Shown here piece by piece: positions 16,522 to 26,060 of a stretch of DNA of 64,000 nucleotides. Location: the NCBI GenBank assembly GCA_028867785.1, contig JAGWFS010000004.1:1-64000 (forward strand). Reading direction: 5' to 3'. The first letter of the stretch is position 1; each line of letters starts with the position of its first letter. The stretch is from Nitrososphaerota archaeon. Its GTDB lineage: Archaea > Thermoproteota > Nitrososphaeria > Nitrososphaerales > Nitrosopumilaceae. The notes beneath the pieces are model-generated. The model did no database searches and was not told the origin of the DNA. It worked only from the letters and a program-made list of their open reading frames with translations. Both the position numbers and the translations under genes were made by a program.

Positions 16522-18267
16522 CTACTGTATACCTACCTCTGATGAGGATTCTGGAGTAAGAGGAGTTCCTCCATTTGTGGGCCAGTCTGAGTAAACATCT
16601 GCATAAATGTTGGCGGTACCAACGCTTGCCCCTGTTGGGATATAAAATGAAACTATCATTTGACTTATTCCTGTACCTAGTGAGGTATCGATAGATCCTA
16701 CTCCTAGGCTTGTTCCATCAGAGCCTACTAGGTTGACCGTAATGAGAGCAGATTGACTTGAAGTTGACGATATGACAACTTTGGCAAATCCGGTTGTCCC
16801 CTTGCCATATGAGGTAACGACATTATTTCCAAGTTGGTTTGTTGCTTGGACTGAAACTATTGATACACCAGATGATACTGGCGGCGCCGTGACACTGGCC
16901 ACAGTTACAAAGGAGGCACTTCCTTTCAAATAGTTACCATCAACAGAAGCACTTGCTGTTACCTGATAGGTTCCAGATGGTGCAGTTGGAGATAGCCCTA
17001 TTTGAAGCACGGCATACCCTTGAGAGTTAAACTGTATCGTTCTAGAAGCTACGACGTTGGATAACGGGTCGGTTACAAGAATGGCAACATTTTGTCCTGC
17101 CGATATACCTGACGAATAGGTTGTGATTGTTACAGTACTTCCTGAACTATAGGATGACTTGTCGGTTGAAACTGAAAATCCTGTTGGTGTTGTGGTAGGT
17201 GGTAAAGATTGACCACCCTGTCCCACTATGATCTCTCCGGTCATCCAGGGATGAACCTGGCAGAAATATGGATATGTACCAGGAGTATTGAATGCAGGGC
17301 TTGTATAAGACCTGCCTGATGCAATCAAACTACTATCGAAGACAGTACCGGTTTGGTTATCACTAGGATGTCCACTTGTTACAGTATGACCAACAACGTC
17401 TTCATTGGTCCAAGTCACTGAACTTCCAACATTGATGTTTATCACCTGAGGATTGTAACAGTCTGTCGGTGAGCATGTTCCTCTGGTGTTTGCTGCACCA
17501 TTGCTAATTACCACTTGATTATTCCCCTGTATCTGGTTGGATAGCGTTGTGAACGTGAACTGGGTTTGTGCTGTCGTTCCAGGACTAAGAGTATCTCCCA
17601 CCTGTACATAGAGAGTATATTGGCCACTCTGGGCCAGCGGTGCAGTGTTTAGCGTACTTGCAAAATTTCCATTGGAATCTAACGATATTTGCGAACTGTA
17701 CATTACGTTTCCTGACGGATCTTCCAGTTTCATAGCCACATCTTGGCCTGGATATGGATTAGATACATGCCCTGAAAATGAAATTATTTCTCCAGATGTG
17801 TAACTGGACCTGTCAGTTGTGACTGTTATGTATGGGGTGGTGGGAACTGGTGGGGATGGTGAACTGCCAGTACCTACAATTATCTCTCCAGTCATCCATG
17901 GGTGGACCATACAAAAGTAATCGTATGTCCCAGCTGTAGTGAAAGGAGGTGACGTATATGTGCCTCCTGCCTTGATCAAACTGCTGTCAAAGACAATACC
18001 AGTTTGATTGTCAGTTGATTTTCCACTCGTTGCTGTATGTCCTACATTGTCGTCATTTGTCCAGGTTACGGTGCCACCTACGTTGACATAGGAAACTTGT
18101 GGATTGAAACAACTGGTTTGGGTACAGGTACCCCTTGTGTTTGCCGCCCCGCTGCTAATTGTTACTTGAGCGTTTGAAGAATAAGCTGTTGCTGGGGCAC
18201 ATGTTGGTGGACAAAATGCCTGAGCAGAGTGAATTGTCAATAATAAAATCGACGAAGCAATGATCAA
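16522..18267 (-). CDS. secreted protein with two blue-copper (cupredoxin) domains
   Basis: A protein of 581 residues from TTG 18267 with a short signal peptide. Two plastocyanin-like domains (about 30-130 and 250-350) each keep all four type-1 copper ligands: His in VGHTATSG / VGHTVTSG, and Cys, His, Met in YFCMVHPWMTG / YFCQVHPWMTG. MG2-like Ig domains follow each (SYTSGEIISFSG; SYSSGSTVTIT). The C-terminus has no anchor. Its likely role is electron transfer or copper handling outside the cell, common in ammonia-oxidising thaumarchaea. It is the intact counterpart to the ligand-poor cupredoxins at 42.2 and 58.4 kb. A gene for a PEFG-anchored Ig protein follows in the same operon. Confidence 0.88.
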   Translation of the reverse strand: MIIASSILLLTIHSAQAFCPPTCAPATAYSSNAQVTISSGAANTRGTCTQTSCFNPQVSYVNVGGTVTWTNDDNVGHTATSGKSTDNQTGIVFDSSLIKAGGTYTSPPFTTAGTYDYFCMVHPWMTGEIIVGTGSSPSPPVPTTPYITVTTDRSSYTSGEIISFSGHVSNPYPGQDVAMKLEDPSGNVMYSSQISLDSNGNFASTLNTAPLAQSGQYTLYVQVGDTLSPGTTAQTQFTFTTLSNQIQGNNQVVISNGAANTRGTCSPTDCYNPQVININVGSSVTWTNEDVVGHTVTSGHPSDNQTGTVFDSSLIASGRSYTSPAFNTPGTYPYFCQVHPWMTGEIIVGQGGQSLPPTTTPTGFSVSTDKSSYSSGSTVTITTYSSGISAGQNVAILVTDPLSNVVASRTIQFNSQGYAVLQIGLSPTAPSGTYQVTASASVDGNYLKGSASFVTVASVTAPPVSSGVSIVSVQATNQLGNNVVTSYGKGTTGFAKVVISSTSSQSALITVNLVGSDGTSLGVGSIDTSLGTGISQMIVSFYIPTGASVGTANIYADVYSDWPTNGGTPLTPESSSEVGIQ

Positions 18268-18417
18268 TACAGCATATGTAATTATGAAGGATTTTTCTGG
18301 TATTTTCGTACATAGTCATTCTCCATGTAATTTAAAAGACTTTTGGAAACTGTCTTTTCCCGGACACAGATATTTTAGCTATTTTTGATTTAATACATAA
18401 ATCGTTAAGAAGATTTG

Positions 18418-19691
18418 TTACTGGCCATGAAATAAGCTCCAAATATTTTCATATTGTTGCTGAGAGATGGTCCAAGCGGTTGGGTCCCACTGCATATCGT
18501 AATTTGGCCGAGAATTCAGGTCGGTTATTATAACGTGAATATTTTGATTATTTCCTCCAAGAATACGATGTGGATTATTTATCACTAGAGATGATCCTGC
18601 TGCAACAGTACATGTATTACCATATGCTATCATGTTGTTTCTGCTGCAAGAAACATAATAGGGCGCTTTGCCATTAATTACGTCGTTTGGATTTGTGTTT
18701 GGCGGAACAACATACGTATCAAATCCGGCGTTTTGATTGTCAGTAGTTATTTGAAATGAATTTGTTCCAGCATGACAAAAATAAATCTGGAAATGATAGT
18801 TGTTTGCAAGAAAATCATATACATCACGATCATGGACGAATTGTTCCGGTGTCGTAGCATACATCACGTTGTTTGGATTAGTGCTATGGGCATAACCAAA
18901 TGAATGGCCCAGCTCGTGCCACATGATGTGTTCTACTGTCCAGCCGTTAAATGGCTCCCACGACCCACAAAAACTTGCTCCCAAGCCTACCTCGATTTGT
19001 TTTCCAAAGATTGTTTCACCGAGGGGATTCTGACCGTAATCTCTTACCCATTGGATGTTTATGTCCGCCTGGCTTGGATCGTTGACTATGTATGTTCGAA
19101 TTCCTTGCTCGGAATGCCCGTTTAATGTAGATTCAATATTGGAAACAGCACTTGCAACACTGGGATCAGCATAATATGGCAATGGTTCAATGTAGATGTT
19201 GAGATATCCTTTGATTATGCCTGTTACTAGGGCACTCGTTTGGGCCTCACTTATGTACTGGTCTTTTTCCTGTTGTAATGCGGCTTGTTGAGCGGCGGTT
19301 TGTGCCTGCTGTTGTTGTTCCTGCAACAAAGATTGCTACTGTTGAATCGTAGTTTGTTGCTGCTGAGAAGATTGCTGTGCCTGTTGTTGTACCTGTTGTA
19401 ACTGATTTTGCTGCTGTTGAATCGTAGTTTGTTGCTGCTGAGAAGATTGCTGTGCCTGTTGTTGTACCTGTTGTAATTGTTGATTCACTTGTTTATTCTG
19501 CGATTCTAATTGTTGTTCTTTTTTTTTTGTTCAGTATCTAATTTGTTTTGTAATTGTTTTTGCTGATCTTCAAAATACATATAGCCAAAAACTCCTCCTC
19601 CGGCTACAGCTATACAAATACCGATTATCACGAAAATCATTTTGTGGGAAGATAAGATTGCGGTAAATGGCGTGTTTGTTTTATCGCTCAT
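18418..19691 (-). pseudogene. membrane-anchored zinc metalloprotease, interrupted by a frameshift and a stop
   Basis: From ATG 19691 the frame encodes MSDKTNTPF..., one membrane helix (MIFVIIGICIAVAGGGVFGY) and the start of a Gln-rich coil. It runs into a stop after an A10 run (near 19525-19535). One base of slippage restores a frame encoding a Gln-rich coil with two 25-residue tandem repeats. That frame meets TAG at 19338-19336, where the repeat has CAG, then continues to 18418. The catalytic part carries HELGHSFGYAH, a complete metzincin/matrixin HExxHxxxxxH site, with a downstream Met in NVMY. Without readthrough only the stretch from ATG 19329 is translatable, and it lacks an export signal. 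I call it a pseudogene, with recoding as the alternative. Confidence 0.65.
19339..19477 (-). repeat. tandem 75-base repeat encoding Gln-rich coil
   Basis: Two near-identical copies with a 75-base period (19339-19413 and 19414-about 19477). Each encodes a 25-residue unit rich in Gln (QQVQQQAQQSSQQQQTTIQ). The unit lies between the membrane helix and the protease domain and would form an extended stalk. The TAG stop falls immediately after the last unit, where the parallel position in the other copy reads CAG. Confidence 0.8.
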
Positions 19692-19962
19692 ATTACAGTT
19701 CTAGAACATTGTTATGGTACTTCAATTTATTGTCCCTAATCGTCCTTTAATTGGATTATAAGTTATGTTTAGAAGCTCCGTCGTTGAAACCCTTTCCTAG
19801 AAAATGCGAAATAAAATCAATAATGATTGAAATAACTTTCATTTTCCATTGGTAAAATAGAAGAATTTTCATGTCAATTAATCAACTGTGTAACTCCTAT
19901 GAGGATAAATTACGCGCATGAGCTGTGCCTGATCCCTTATTACTATCATTTATCCATTATTC

Positions 19963-21828
19963 ATGTTGGTCTTTTGTACAAACTGTGGTAACAAATTAGC
20001 TGAGGAACATAGGTTCTGCAGCAAGTGTGGGACTGCTTTGGATCCATCGACTGAGCATGAAGATGTTCATAATATTCCAGATCACAACCCATCACCTAAT
20101 CTCGATGATTCAGCCATTGATGATGATTTTGAAATCCCGAACACATCATCCTCAGTAATCACGGGAAGTGACGAAACCCAAATTCAAGAAAAGTCCTATG
20201 AATATAGATCAAATGAACCGTATAGCTACGCAATAGACAGAAAAACACTTTTTTCTGATGGTCTTTTAGTACTCTCTTCTCAGGATCTTATACTGTATTC
20301 TTCTGACGAAAGAGACGAACTAAAGAGAATACCACTTTCTTCTATTGAAAGTGCTTCATTTAACATGTTATGGAAGAATCTTGAAGTAAAAAGAAGAATC
20401 AATGAGGAAGATAACTTTGTAAGATACGTAGAATCAAGAAAAAATAAACTTGCACAATTAAACGACGAATTTGCAAATCAGAATTTCAAACTAAGAAACA
20501 CGAGGGTGAGAAATGAAAGAGCCATAATTAAAAACAAGATGGCTGGTATTTATAACGAGATCCAAACGGTATCTGAAGAAGTACGTCAATTAGATACTGA
20601 CCCCACAAAGATCCACTTTCGCAAACGAAAAGAAGCTGATATCAAAAAGGAGACATTCAAACTACCAAAAGATTTTTCGTCGGATCACGACATAAAAAGT
20701 GAATATAAAATCTGGGCATATGCAATAAACAGACGAATTAGCAGAATTCCAAAGATGAAGATTGAGACGTGTCCATATAGTGCAATTGTGAAAATAAATG
20801 GGCAAGTAATTGGAACCACGCCACTTGTTACAGAACTGCCACTTTTTGATGAAGCGGTATTGAACGGAAAATATGACATCGAAGTTCTAAAAGAAGACTA
20901 CGAGAAGGAACATTTTCAAATATCAACAAAGCTTGGTAAAGATTCTTTTCTAAAACAAATTGAGCTTAAAAAATTGGATAAACACGACGTAACATTTGAT
21001 GAATATGTTCAGTCGTTACGAGGTAAATTGCCGGATAGATCGATAGACCTTACATCATACTCAACGGAACGAGAAATCGATGGAATTGGAGAGATTTTGG
21101 TACTGACCAGGGAAACGTTGCTGGTCCTGAGCAAAGACAGGCAAGAATATCTCTTTGAGATACCTTATGGTTCTGTAAATGAAGCAAAATATGATGATAG
21201 ATTCCTACGAGGAAACAAGGCGATAAGAATAAACTATAATGAGAGAGGATTTGGTGAACAATTCTTTGAGTTTTGGATTGATGATAAAAATGGTGAGGTT
21301 TCTAAATCTGAGATAAAGCACAGGTCTGAAAGTCTGGTTGAACTGTTAAACAGGAAAAGAAAAGAATGCGATCTAACAGATTATCCAAAACTTGTTCGTG
21401 CCCAGAAATACTTTGTAATAACACCTAATGATTTACAAAACAACTTTCAGAGATTTGAACCATTTGAGTTTGAAAGGCTGGTAGGCAAACTGTTTGAAAA
21501 GAAAGGTTACAAAGTAGAGGTAACCAAAAAAACTGGAGATCTTGGAGTAGATCTTCTTGCAAGAGCGGCCAACGATACTATTGCCATTCAAGTAAAACAC
21601 TGGCAAGCCTCTGTAGGAGGTCCTGATGTACATAAGACACTAGGGTCTATGTTCACCTATGGAGCAAATCGTGCCATGGTTGTCACAACATCAGACTTTA
21701 CAAAACAAGCATATGAGATTCAAAAACGGGGGGCTCCAGTTGACCTGTGGAATGGTGCGAAACTGCGTGAAGAATTTAGAAGGCACCTCCTAGACGCTAT
21801 CAATTATAGCCGAGAAAAAGGATCTTAG
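19963..21828 (+). CDS. Mrr-type restriction endonuclease with zinc ribbon and PEGA domain
   Basis: A protein of 621 residues. It has an N-terminal zinc ribbon (C5-x2-C8, C19-x2-C22, zinc-ribbon_2 type); an acidic linker; a PH-like stretch containing a coiled coil; a PEGA-like domain (CPYSAIVKINGQVIGTTPL, about 267-320); a second PH-like stretch (about 365-440); and a C-terminal Mrr_cat nuclease (about 500-605). The nuclease keeps the PD-(D/E)xK core: GDLGVDLLA, then IAIQVKHW. Mrr-type enzymes cleave modified foreign DNA. The zinc ribbon and PEGA additions are unusual and may serve in sensing or tethering. The gene stands alone inside the defence-rich stretch. Confidence 0.8.
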   Translation: MLVFCTNCGNKLAEEHRFCSKCGTALDPSTEHEDVHNIPDHNPSPNLDDSAIDDDFEIPNTSSSVITGSDETQIQEKSYEYRSNEPYSYAIDRKTLFSDGLLVLSSQDLILYSSDERDELKRIPLSSIESASFNMLWKNLEVKRRINEEDNFVRYVESRKNKLAQLNDEFANQNFKLRNTRVRNERAIIKNKMAGIYNEIQTVSEEVRQLDTDPTKIHFRKRKEADIKKETFKLPKDFSSDHDIKSEYKIWAYAINRRISRIPKMKIETCPYSAIVKINGQVIGTTPLVTELPLFDEAVLNGKYDIEVLKEDYEKEHFQISTKLGKDSFLKQIELKKLDKHDVTFDEYVQSLRGKLPDRSIDLTSYSTEREIDGIGEILVLTRETLLVLSKDRQEYLFEIPYGSVNEAKYDDRFLRGNKAIRINYNERGFGEQFFEFWIDDKNGEVSKSEIKHRSESLVELLNRKRKECDLTDYPKLVRAQKYFVITPNDLQNNFQRFEPFEFERLVGKLFEKKGYKVEVTKKTGDLGVDLLARAANDTIAIQVKHWQASVGGPDVHKTLGSMFTYGANRAMVVTTSDFTKQAYEIQKRGAPVDLWNGAKLREEFRRHLLDAINYSREKGS

Positions 21829-21832
21829 AAAA

Positions 21833-22747
21833 TTAAAAATGATCAGAATTTCTTGTTATTACAATTACTCCAGTTACTGCTATTAACACAACAACTCCAA
21901 CAACGCCATTAAACTCTGGCGTGGATGCAAAGGTCTGTTGTGATATCACGACATCGCTTTGCGGCGCATTCGGGGGCATGTTGTACGACGTAGGCCCCTT
22001 TCCATAGATCTCCATCACAGGAATCTGGTGTCCAGAAGGAGAGGCCACGGCAGTGGAATATTCAGGACAAACCTTGTAAAAATTTCCCTGTTGGCATTGG
22101 TACTCAAGGTACTGCATATAATGAACCCAAGCCACGGAAATCGTCTGTGGGGTTCCGTAATAGTTGAGGGAAAAATGTGAAAGTTCATGAGACAACACCC
22201 ATGCTCCAGTCCAACTTTCAACGTTGTTATCGCAAGCACATACTAGAATGGATTGTTTTCCCGAAATATTTGGGAAATAATACAGCCCTAGATAGTTTTT
22301 TTGGGTAAGCAACTGCGTACTTGCACTCTTATCCAAGATAACAATAGGCAATGTTGAAGATGATAGGCTAGTGAAGTCCTGCCTAAATTCATCAGACGAG
22401 ACGCACAATCCGCCAACTTGGCTATGTTGAATTTGATACAGTGAAAGGTATTCGTCCGCAATTACTTTGTAAAATTTCAAGCTCTGATAGTCAGAGTCAC
22501 TACATGCTACCTTGCTTGTAACAAAAAATACTGCATAGTCTAGTGGATGGGTCTGTCCCCAGTTCTTGTCAAGCAACTGCTGGAACTGGTTTACATATTG
22601 GGAATTGGGATTGGAAGATGTCGATGTGGATTTTAGTCCGCTAAGCTTCTGTAGGGTTTGTATGTCAATAGAGGACTGGGCATGCACCACATTAAAACAA
22701 AACACAACTGCAACTAGGCAGATTCCAGATATCAATATACGATTCAT
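21833..22747 (-). CDS. secreted HExxH protein with PEFN C-terminal anchor
   Basis: A protein of 304 residues with a signal peptide (ending VVHAQ). A central HELSHF motif follows a hydrophobic strand (AWVLSHELSHFSLNYYG), a gluzincin-like HExxH zinc site. Four or more Cys suggest disulfides. The C-terminus TPEFNGVVGVVVLIAVTGVIV plus basic residues is a PEFG-type sorting signal with Asn in place of Gly. The third zinc ligand is not obvious, so activity is uncertain. It converges on the Mrr gene, 4 bases apart. It lies 6 bases downstream of the TPR gene and is probably co-transcribed with it. Confidence 0.75.
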   Translation of the reverse strand: MNRILISGICLVAVVFCFNVVHAQSSIDIQTLQKLSGLKSTSTSSNPNSQYVNQFQQLLDKNWGQTHPLDYAVFFVTSKVACSDSDYQSLKFYKVIADEYLSLYQIQHSQVGGLCVSSDEFRQDFTSLSSSTLPIVILDKSASTQLLTQKNYLGLYYFPNISGKQSILVCACDNNVESWTGAWVLSHELSHFSLNYYGTPQTISVAWVHYMQYLEYQCQQGNFYKVCPEYSTAVASPSGHQIPVMEIYGKGPTSYNMPPNAPQSDVVISQQTFASTPEFNGVVGVVVLIAVTGVIVITRNSDHF

Positions 22748-22753
22748 TGTAAA

Positions 22754-23368
22754 TTATTCCAAATCTTTCTTCATCTGAAGATACTCTTCTCTTGTAATTT
22801 CTCCCTTGGAATATCTCAACTTTAAAATCTCAAGAGGAGTCTCATTTTCCATTTCTTTTGGAAGGTGATCTTTTATTCTGTCATTCTTGGTTGATGGGAG
22901 ATATTTTCTTAATACATCATTCATGTCATTTACATCTCTATCCTTAGGAAATCTGCTCATCAGTGTTTCCACGTACTTTTCCGCACCTCTGTAATCTTGT
23001 TTTGCAATTAGGGTTCTGGCTTTTCCGTAAATAGCCCCTGCAAATTCAGGATCTTTTTTCAAGGCTTGATCGTACATATTTAAAGCCTCTTTATACTTGC
23101 CTTTTTCAAAGAAACGATGACCATCTGCTGTTAGAATTTGTTTTTCGTATTTTTTTAACAAATCTTTTTCTTGCTCTTTTGGTATTTTGGATTCGAGAAG
23201 ACAACCATGACAAACTAGAGTAACATGCCTTTCAGTTTTGGTTGGTAAGAACGAATACACCTTTGTTTCATAGACACGGAAGGTATGTTTTTGAACGCTT
23301 TTGCATTTCCTACATTCCTCTTCAATTGTTTCCATGTTGCGACTGTATGTTTCCCATATGGCTGGCAT
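22754..23368 (-). CDS. zinc-ribbon, TPR and SHOCT protein
   Basis: A protein of 204 residues; ATG at 23335 (METIEEEC) is an alternative start. It has an N-terminal CRKC...CHGC zinc ribbon, two TPR-like repeats (GHRFFEKGKYKEALNMYDQALKK split about DP; GKARTLIAKQDYRGAEKYV), and a C-terminal SHOCT motif (LEILKLRYSKGEITREEY). TPRs bind partners; SHOCT is a short oligomerisation helix pair. It is cytosolic, since no signal peptide is present. Its role is not known. It precedes the secreted HExxH gene in the same direction. Confidence 0.75.
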   Translation of the reverse strand: MPAIWETYSRNMETIEEECRKCKSVQKHTFRVYETKVYSFLPTKTERHVTLVCHGCLLESKIPKEQEKDLLKKYEKQILTADGHRFFEKGKYKEALNMYDQALKKDPEFAGAIYGKARTLIAKQDYRGAEKYVETLMSRFPKDRDVNDMNDVLRKYLPSTKNDRIKDHLPKEMENETPLEILKLRYSKGEITREEYLQMKKDLE

Positions 23369-23514
23369 GTGCTATGTCGTTCTAGTATGCCAAGTATTTA
23401 CAAATTTCTCAAGGAATTAAAATGTAACCGGTTGTAATTACTTTAAAAGTACAAAAGGCATCTTACTATGAGAAGTGAGATGGGAACGAGTCAATTTTCA
23501 ATACCTTTCTTATA

Positions 23515-23956
23515 ATGATTTTATTAATTGTCTTATTCTTGCCAAGTAAAGTTTGGGCAGTAAAAGAATCCTATGATAAAGTTGTAATTAACCCTTTTAC
23601 ATCTCTCAGCGTATATCTCAGAAATGCGCAACTACCGACACTTGTCGGAATAGGGGGCATGTGGTTTCCATTACGATACGAAAGGAATCCTACAACCGCT
23701 TGTCATCTCTACTAGTAGAGAAGTTACGATTGCAAAAATTAACTCATTATCTGCATACAATTCCACCGTATCTGAAGGATACAAGGGCGGCGCTAATTTA
23801 CAATTCAATGCAATATCAGTAGCAAAGACCTCAAATGGTGAACAAATAATCTGGCTTCAAAACACTTCTAGATTGTGGGCAAATGGACAGATATCAGAAG
23901 ACGAATTTGTAAAGACAGTGCAGTGTATGATTAGTGGAATAATTACAATAAGTTAA
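23515..23956 (+). pseudogene. frameshifted secreted Trp-repeat protein
   Basis: The first frame, from ATG 23515, gives a signal peptide (ILLIVLFLPSKVWA) and about 50 residues, then stops at 23713-23715. The -1 frame is open from just after a G5 run (23653-23657) to TAA at 23954-23956. It ends in LQNTSRLWANGQISEDEFV..., a diverged form of the NNAGWW surface repeat seen at 198-1685. Removing one G from the run joins the two frames into one protein of about 146 residues. It is either a decayed gene or a homopolymer sequencing error. The repeat has lost the WW pair (RLW), which favours decay. Confidence 0.6.
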
Positions 23957-24004
23957 CAACAAACGATCCAGACTATTTAATTACTTTAAGACATAAAATA
24001 CTCT

Positions 24005-24385
24005 GTGCTAGATTATTATCTTTCAATTTTTGTTTCTGCTGTAGGACTTGTGATATTATGGCTTGTAACAGATAAAATTGTAAAACGTTGGCCACAATTA
24101 GATTTACCTATCAAAGCGTTGAAACAGTTAACATTATTCATGTCTCCAATCTATATTATGCCTCATTTACTTCAAAGCTGGAATTTGACATTGTTCTTGA
24201 TACTTATTCCTTTCTTTGGCGTTTCAGCATATTGGTCAGTAAAATGGTATAGATATTCCTGTAGAAATGATGTTGAAAAGAAAATTCTTAGAAGAACAGT
24301 AGTGCAGATGTCAGCAAGCATGACCATAGTTGGAACAATGTTACTAGGCTATCTTTTAACGATGAGTCAATTCGTGAAGGTCTAA
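24005..24385 (+). CDS. small integral membrane protein
   Basis: A protein of 126 residues from GTG 24005, with a TATA-like TTTAATTAC about 28 bases upstream. It has four hydrophobic segments (about 5-22, 40-55, 62-78 and 102-120) separated by basic loops (KIVKRW, KWYRYSCRNDVEKK). No family is recognised. It is small enough to be an accessory membrane protein. It stands between the broken surface gene and the second ATPase gene and shares an operon with neither. Confidence 0.6.
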   Translation: MLDYYLSIFVSAVGLVILWLVTDKIVKRWPQLDLPIKALKQLTLFMSPIYIMPHLLQSWNLTLFLILIPFFGVSAYWSVKWYRYSCRNDVEKKILRRTVVQMSASMTIVGTMLLGYLLTMSQFVKV

Positions 24386-24478
24386 GTCGGAACGAACAAC
24401 CCTAGGGTTAAATTGGGTTTTTTTGATGCCAATAAATGAAACCTACGGTCCAAGCTATTTCCAAGTCATTGGGTCTAT

Positions 24479-25993
24479 CTAGATCAACATTAGGAAAACC
24501 GACACAGGAATTACCACATACTCGCTCTTTACATCAAACTCCTTTTCCGATAAAACTATGCCGTTTTTTGTTCTTGTCTTCCTAAAGAACTGGAAGAGGG
24601 CTGGAAACTCCCTAGGATCTATTGAATTTCGATATTTTACCTCAATGGGCACCTCTATATCTTTGCCGTCATAGAAGATAAAGTCAACCTCTCTGTTATT
24701 GCCATCTTCCCAATAGAAAACATGATTGTAATAATCAAATGTCTGCTTCTTTTCACTAAGTATGAATGCCCATCTTATGAGGTGGTCTGCTACTATCTGC
24801 TCTGCCATCCTGCCCTGGTTTATCTTGTCTTCAAGGAATTTCTCACTGGTGCCAAAGTTGTCAGATGGGCTCATCCAGCCATTAAATATGTGTAAAAAGT
24901 ATGGGTCATGAAAATACAACTTGCGTTCTTTTTTGATTAATGGAATCTTTTTTTCTTCGCCATACATGTGAATGATGGTCAACAAAAAGAGGTCTTTTAG
25001 AGTTAGTGCATAATCTTGTGCAGTATTATCACTGCCAAGTTCTGCTGCCTGTGACAACTTGTTCCAAGATGTGCGGCTCCCCAGCGCCTTGATTATTGCG
25101 CCGCAAAACTGTTTGAGCAGTGTTTCTTTTTTTCCTAGCTTGTTCCAATCCCCCTTGAATGTATCCAGATAGTTTGTGTATAGATGTTCTGAGATAGTTC
25201 CGGTTTTCAATTTCTCATCAACGATTTTTGGAGTTCCGCCTGTTTGCATATACTCTTGAAATATGTTGTTCAATTCGTCAACATGCGAATTTATCACGTC
25301 AAGACGCTCGTCGATCTCTCGATTTACCAGCTTGGTGAATATTGCCTTTCTTACTTCAAATGATATCAATGAATTTTCAAAAACCATGTTTTTTATCCCC
25401 TTGTCCAACAAAGTTGCATATTCAGAAAATTTCATTGGAATGAGGACCTTGTCATAATTGTCCTCGATCTTCCCCTTCCTGCCAGGCAAGAGTTCTGTGC
25501 CCGTTTTGATATTGATTGCATGCGAACCACTTGCAAGAAGAGTGCAGTTTGGTAGCCTCCCGCCATCAATCAACCACTTGACTCCCTTCTGCCAATTTTC
25601 TACTGAAGACGCTTCGTCAAGGAATATGTAGCATCTGTCTTCTTTTCTCTGTCTTTTTGTTAACTGCAAGTATCCTTCTATTACCTCGACTATTTCTTTT
25701 GGCGACTCGGCTAAATCCAGCGCATAATAGAATATGTTCCACGGTGAGATTCCTTTTTTCAAAAAGTCTCTGATTTGTAATTTTATCAGTGTGCTCTTGC
25801 CCACCTGCCGTGGTCCCCTTAGTGTATAAACAACCGTGTTTTGCGGTTCAAAGTCATAGACTATTTTATGTCGTAGTCTTGGGTCGTATTTGATTGTAGA
25901 ATTCTCCCATTCCTTGATAAGTTCGTCTTCCTGTATTCCGTCCCTGTTTAGCCACCATGGATTTGCCCTTCTCAAATCACTGTCTTTTACCAC
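24479..25993 (-). CDS. AAA+ ATPase with DUF4143-type C-terminal domain (second paralogue)
   Basis: A protein of 504 residues from GTG 25993. Walker A is GPRQVGKST (60-68), Walker B is CYIFLDEASS, and the sensor-like stretch is LLASGSHA. The C-terminal NREVDFIFYDGK ... PIEVKYRN is a PD-(D/E)xK-like core. It is homologous to the protein at 9679-11154 but clearly diverged, with an extra region between the domains. A TATA box (CTATATAAAG, 26015-26024) centred 26 bases upstream predicts a leaderless GTG mRNA. A second copy of this promoter lies 34 bases further up. The function of this family is not settled; it is common near mobile and defence genes. Confidence 0.83.
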   Translation of the reverse strand: MVKDSDLRRANPWWLNRDGIQEDELIKEWENSTIKYDPRLRHKIVYDFEPQNTVVYTLRGPRQVGKSTLIKLQIRDFLKKGISPWNIFYYALDLAESPKEIVEVIEGYLQLTKRQRKEDRCYIFLDEASSVENWQKGVKWLIDGGRLPNCTLLASGSHAINIKTGTELLPGRKGKIEDNYDKVLIPMKFSEYATLLDKGIKNMVFENSLISFEVRKAIFTKLVNREIDERLDVINSHVDELNNIFQEYMQTGGTPKIVDEKLKTGTISEHLYTNYLDTFKGDWNKLGKKETLLKQFCGAIIKALGSRTSWNKLSQAAELGSDNTAQDYALTLKDLFLLTIIHMYGEEKKIPLIKKERKLYFHDPYFLHIFNGWMSPSDNFGTSEKFLEDKINQGRMAEQIVADHLIRWAFILSEKKQTFDYYNHVFYWEDGNNREVDFIFYDGKDIEVPIEVKYRNSIDPREFPALFQFFRKTRTKNGIVLSEKEFDVKSEYVVIPVSVFLMLI

Positions 25994-26004
25994 TTCTAAC
26001 CTCA

Positions 26005-26060
26005 GTGCGAAGTTCTTTATATAGTGCTTCTAGAGTCGGTGCGAAGTTCTTTAAATAGTA
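26005..26060 (-). repeat. duplicated promoter segment before the ATPase gene
   Basis: The 22-base segment GTGCGAAGTTCTTTATATAG and its copy with AAATAG occur at about 26005-26026 and 26039-26060, a period of 34 bases. Each contains a TATA-like core (CTATATAAAG or CTATTTAAAG on the minus strand) followed by AACTTCGCAC. The copy nearer the gene is placed for a leaderless start at GTG 25993. The repeat may be a tandem promoter or a regulator site overlapping the initiation region. Confidence 0.6.
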
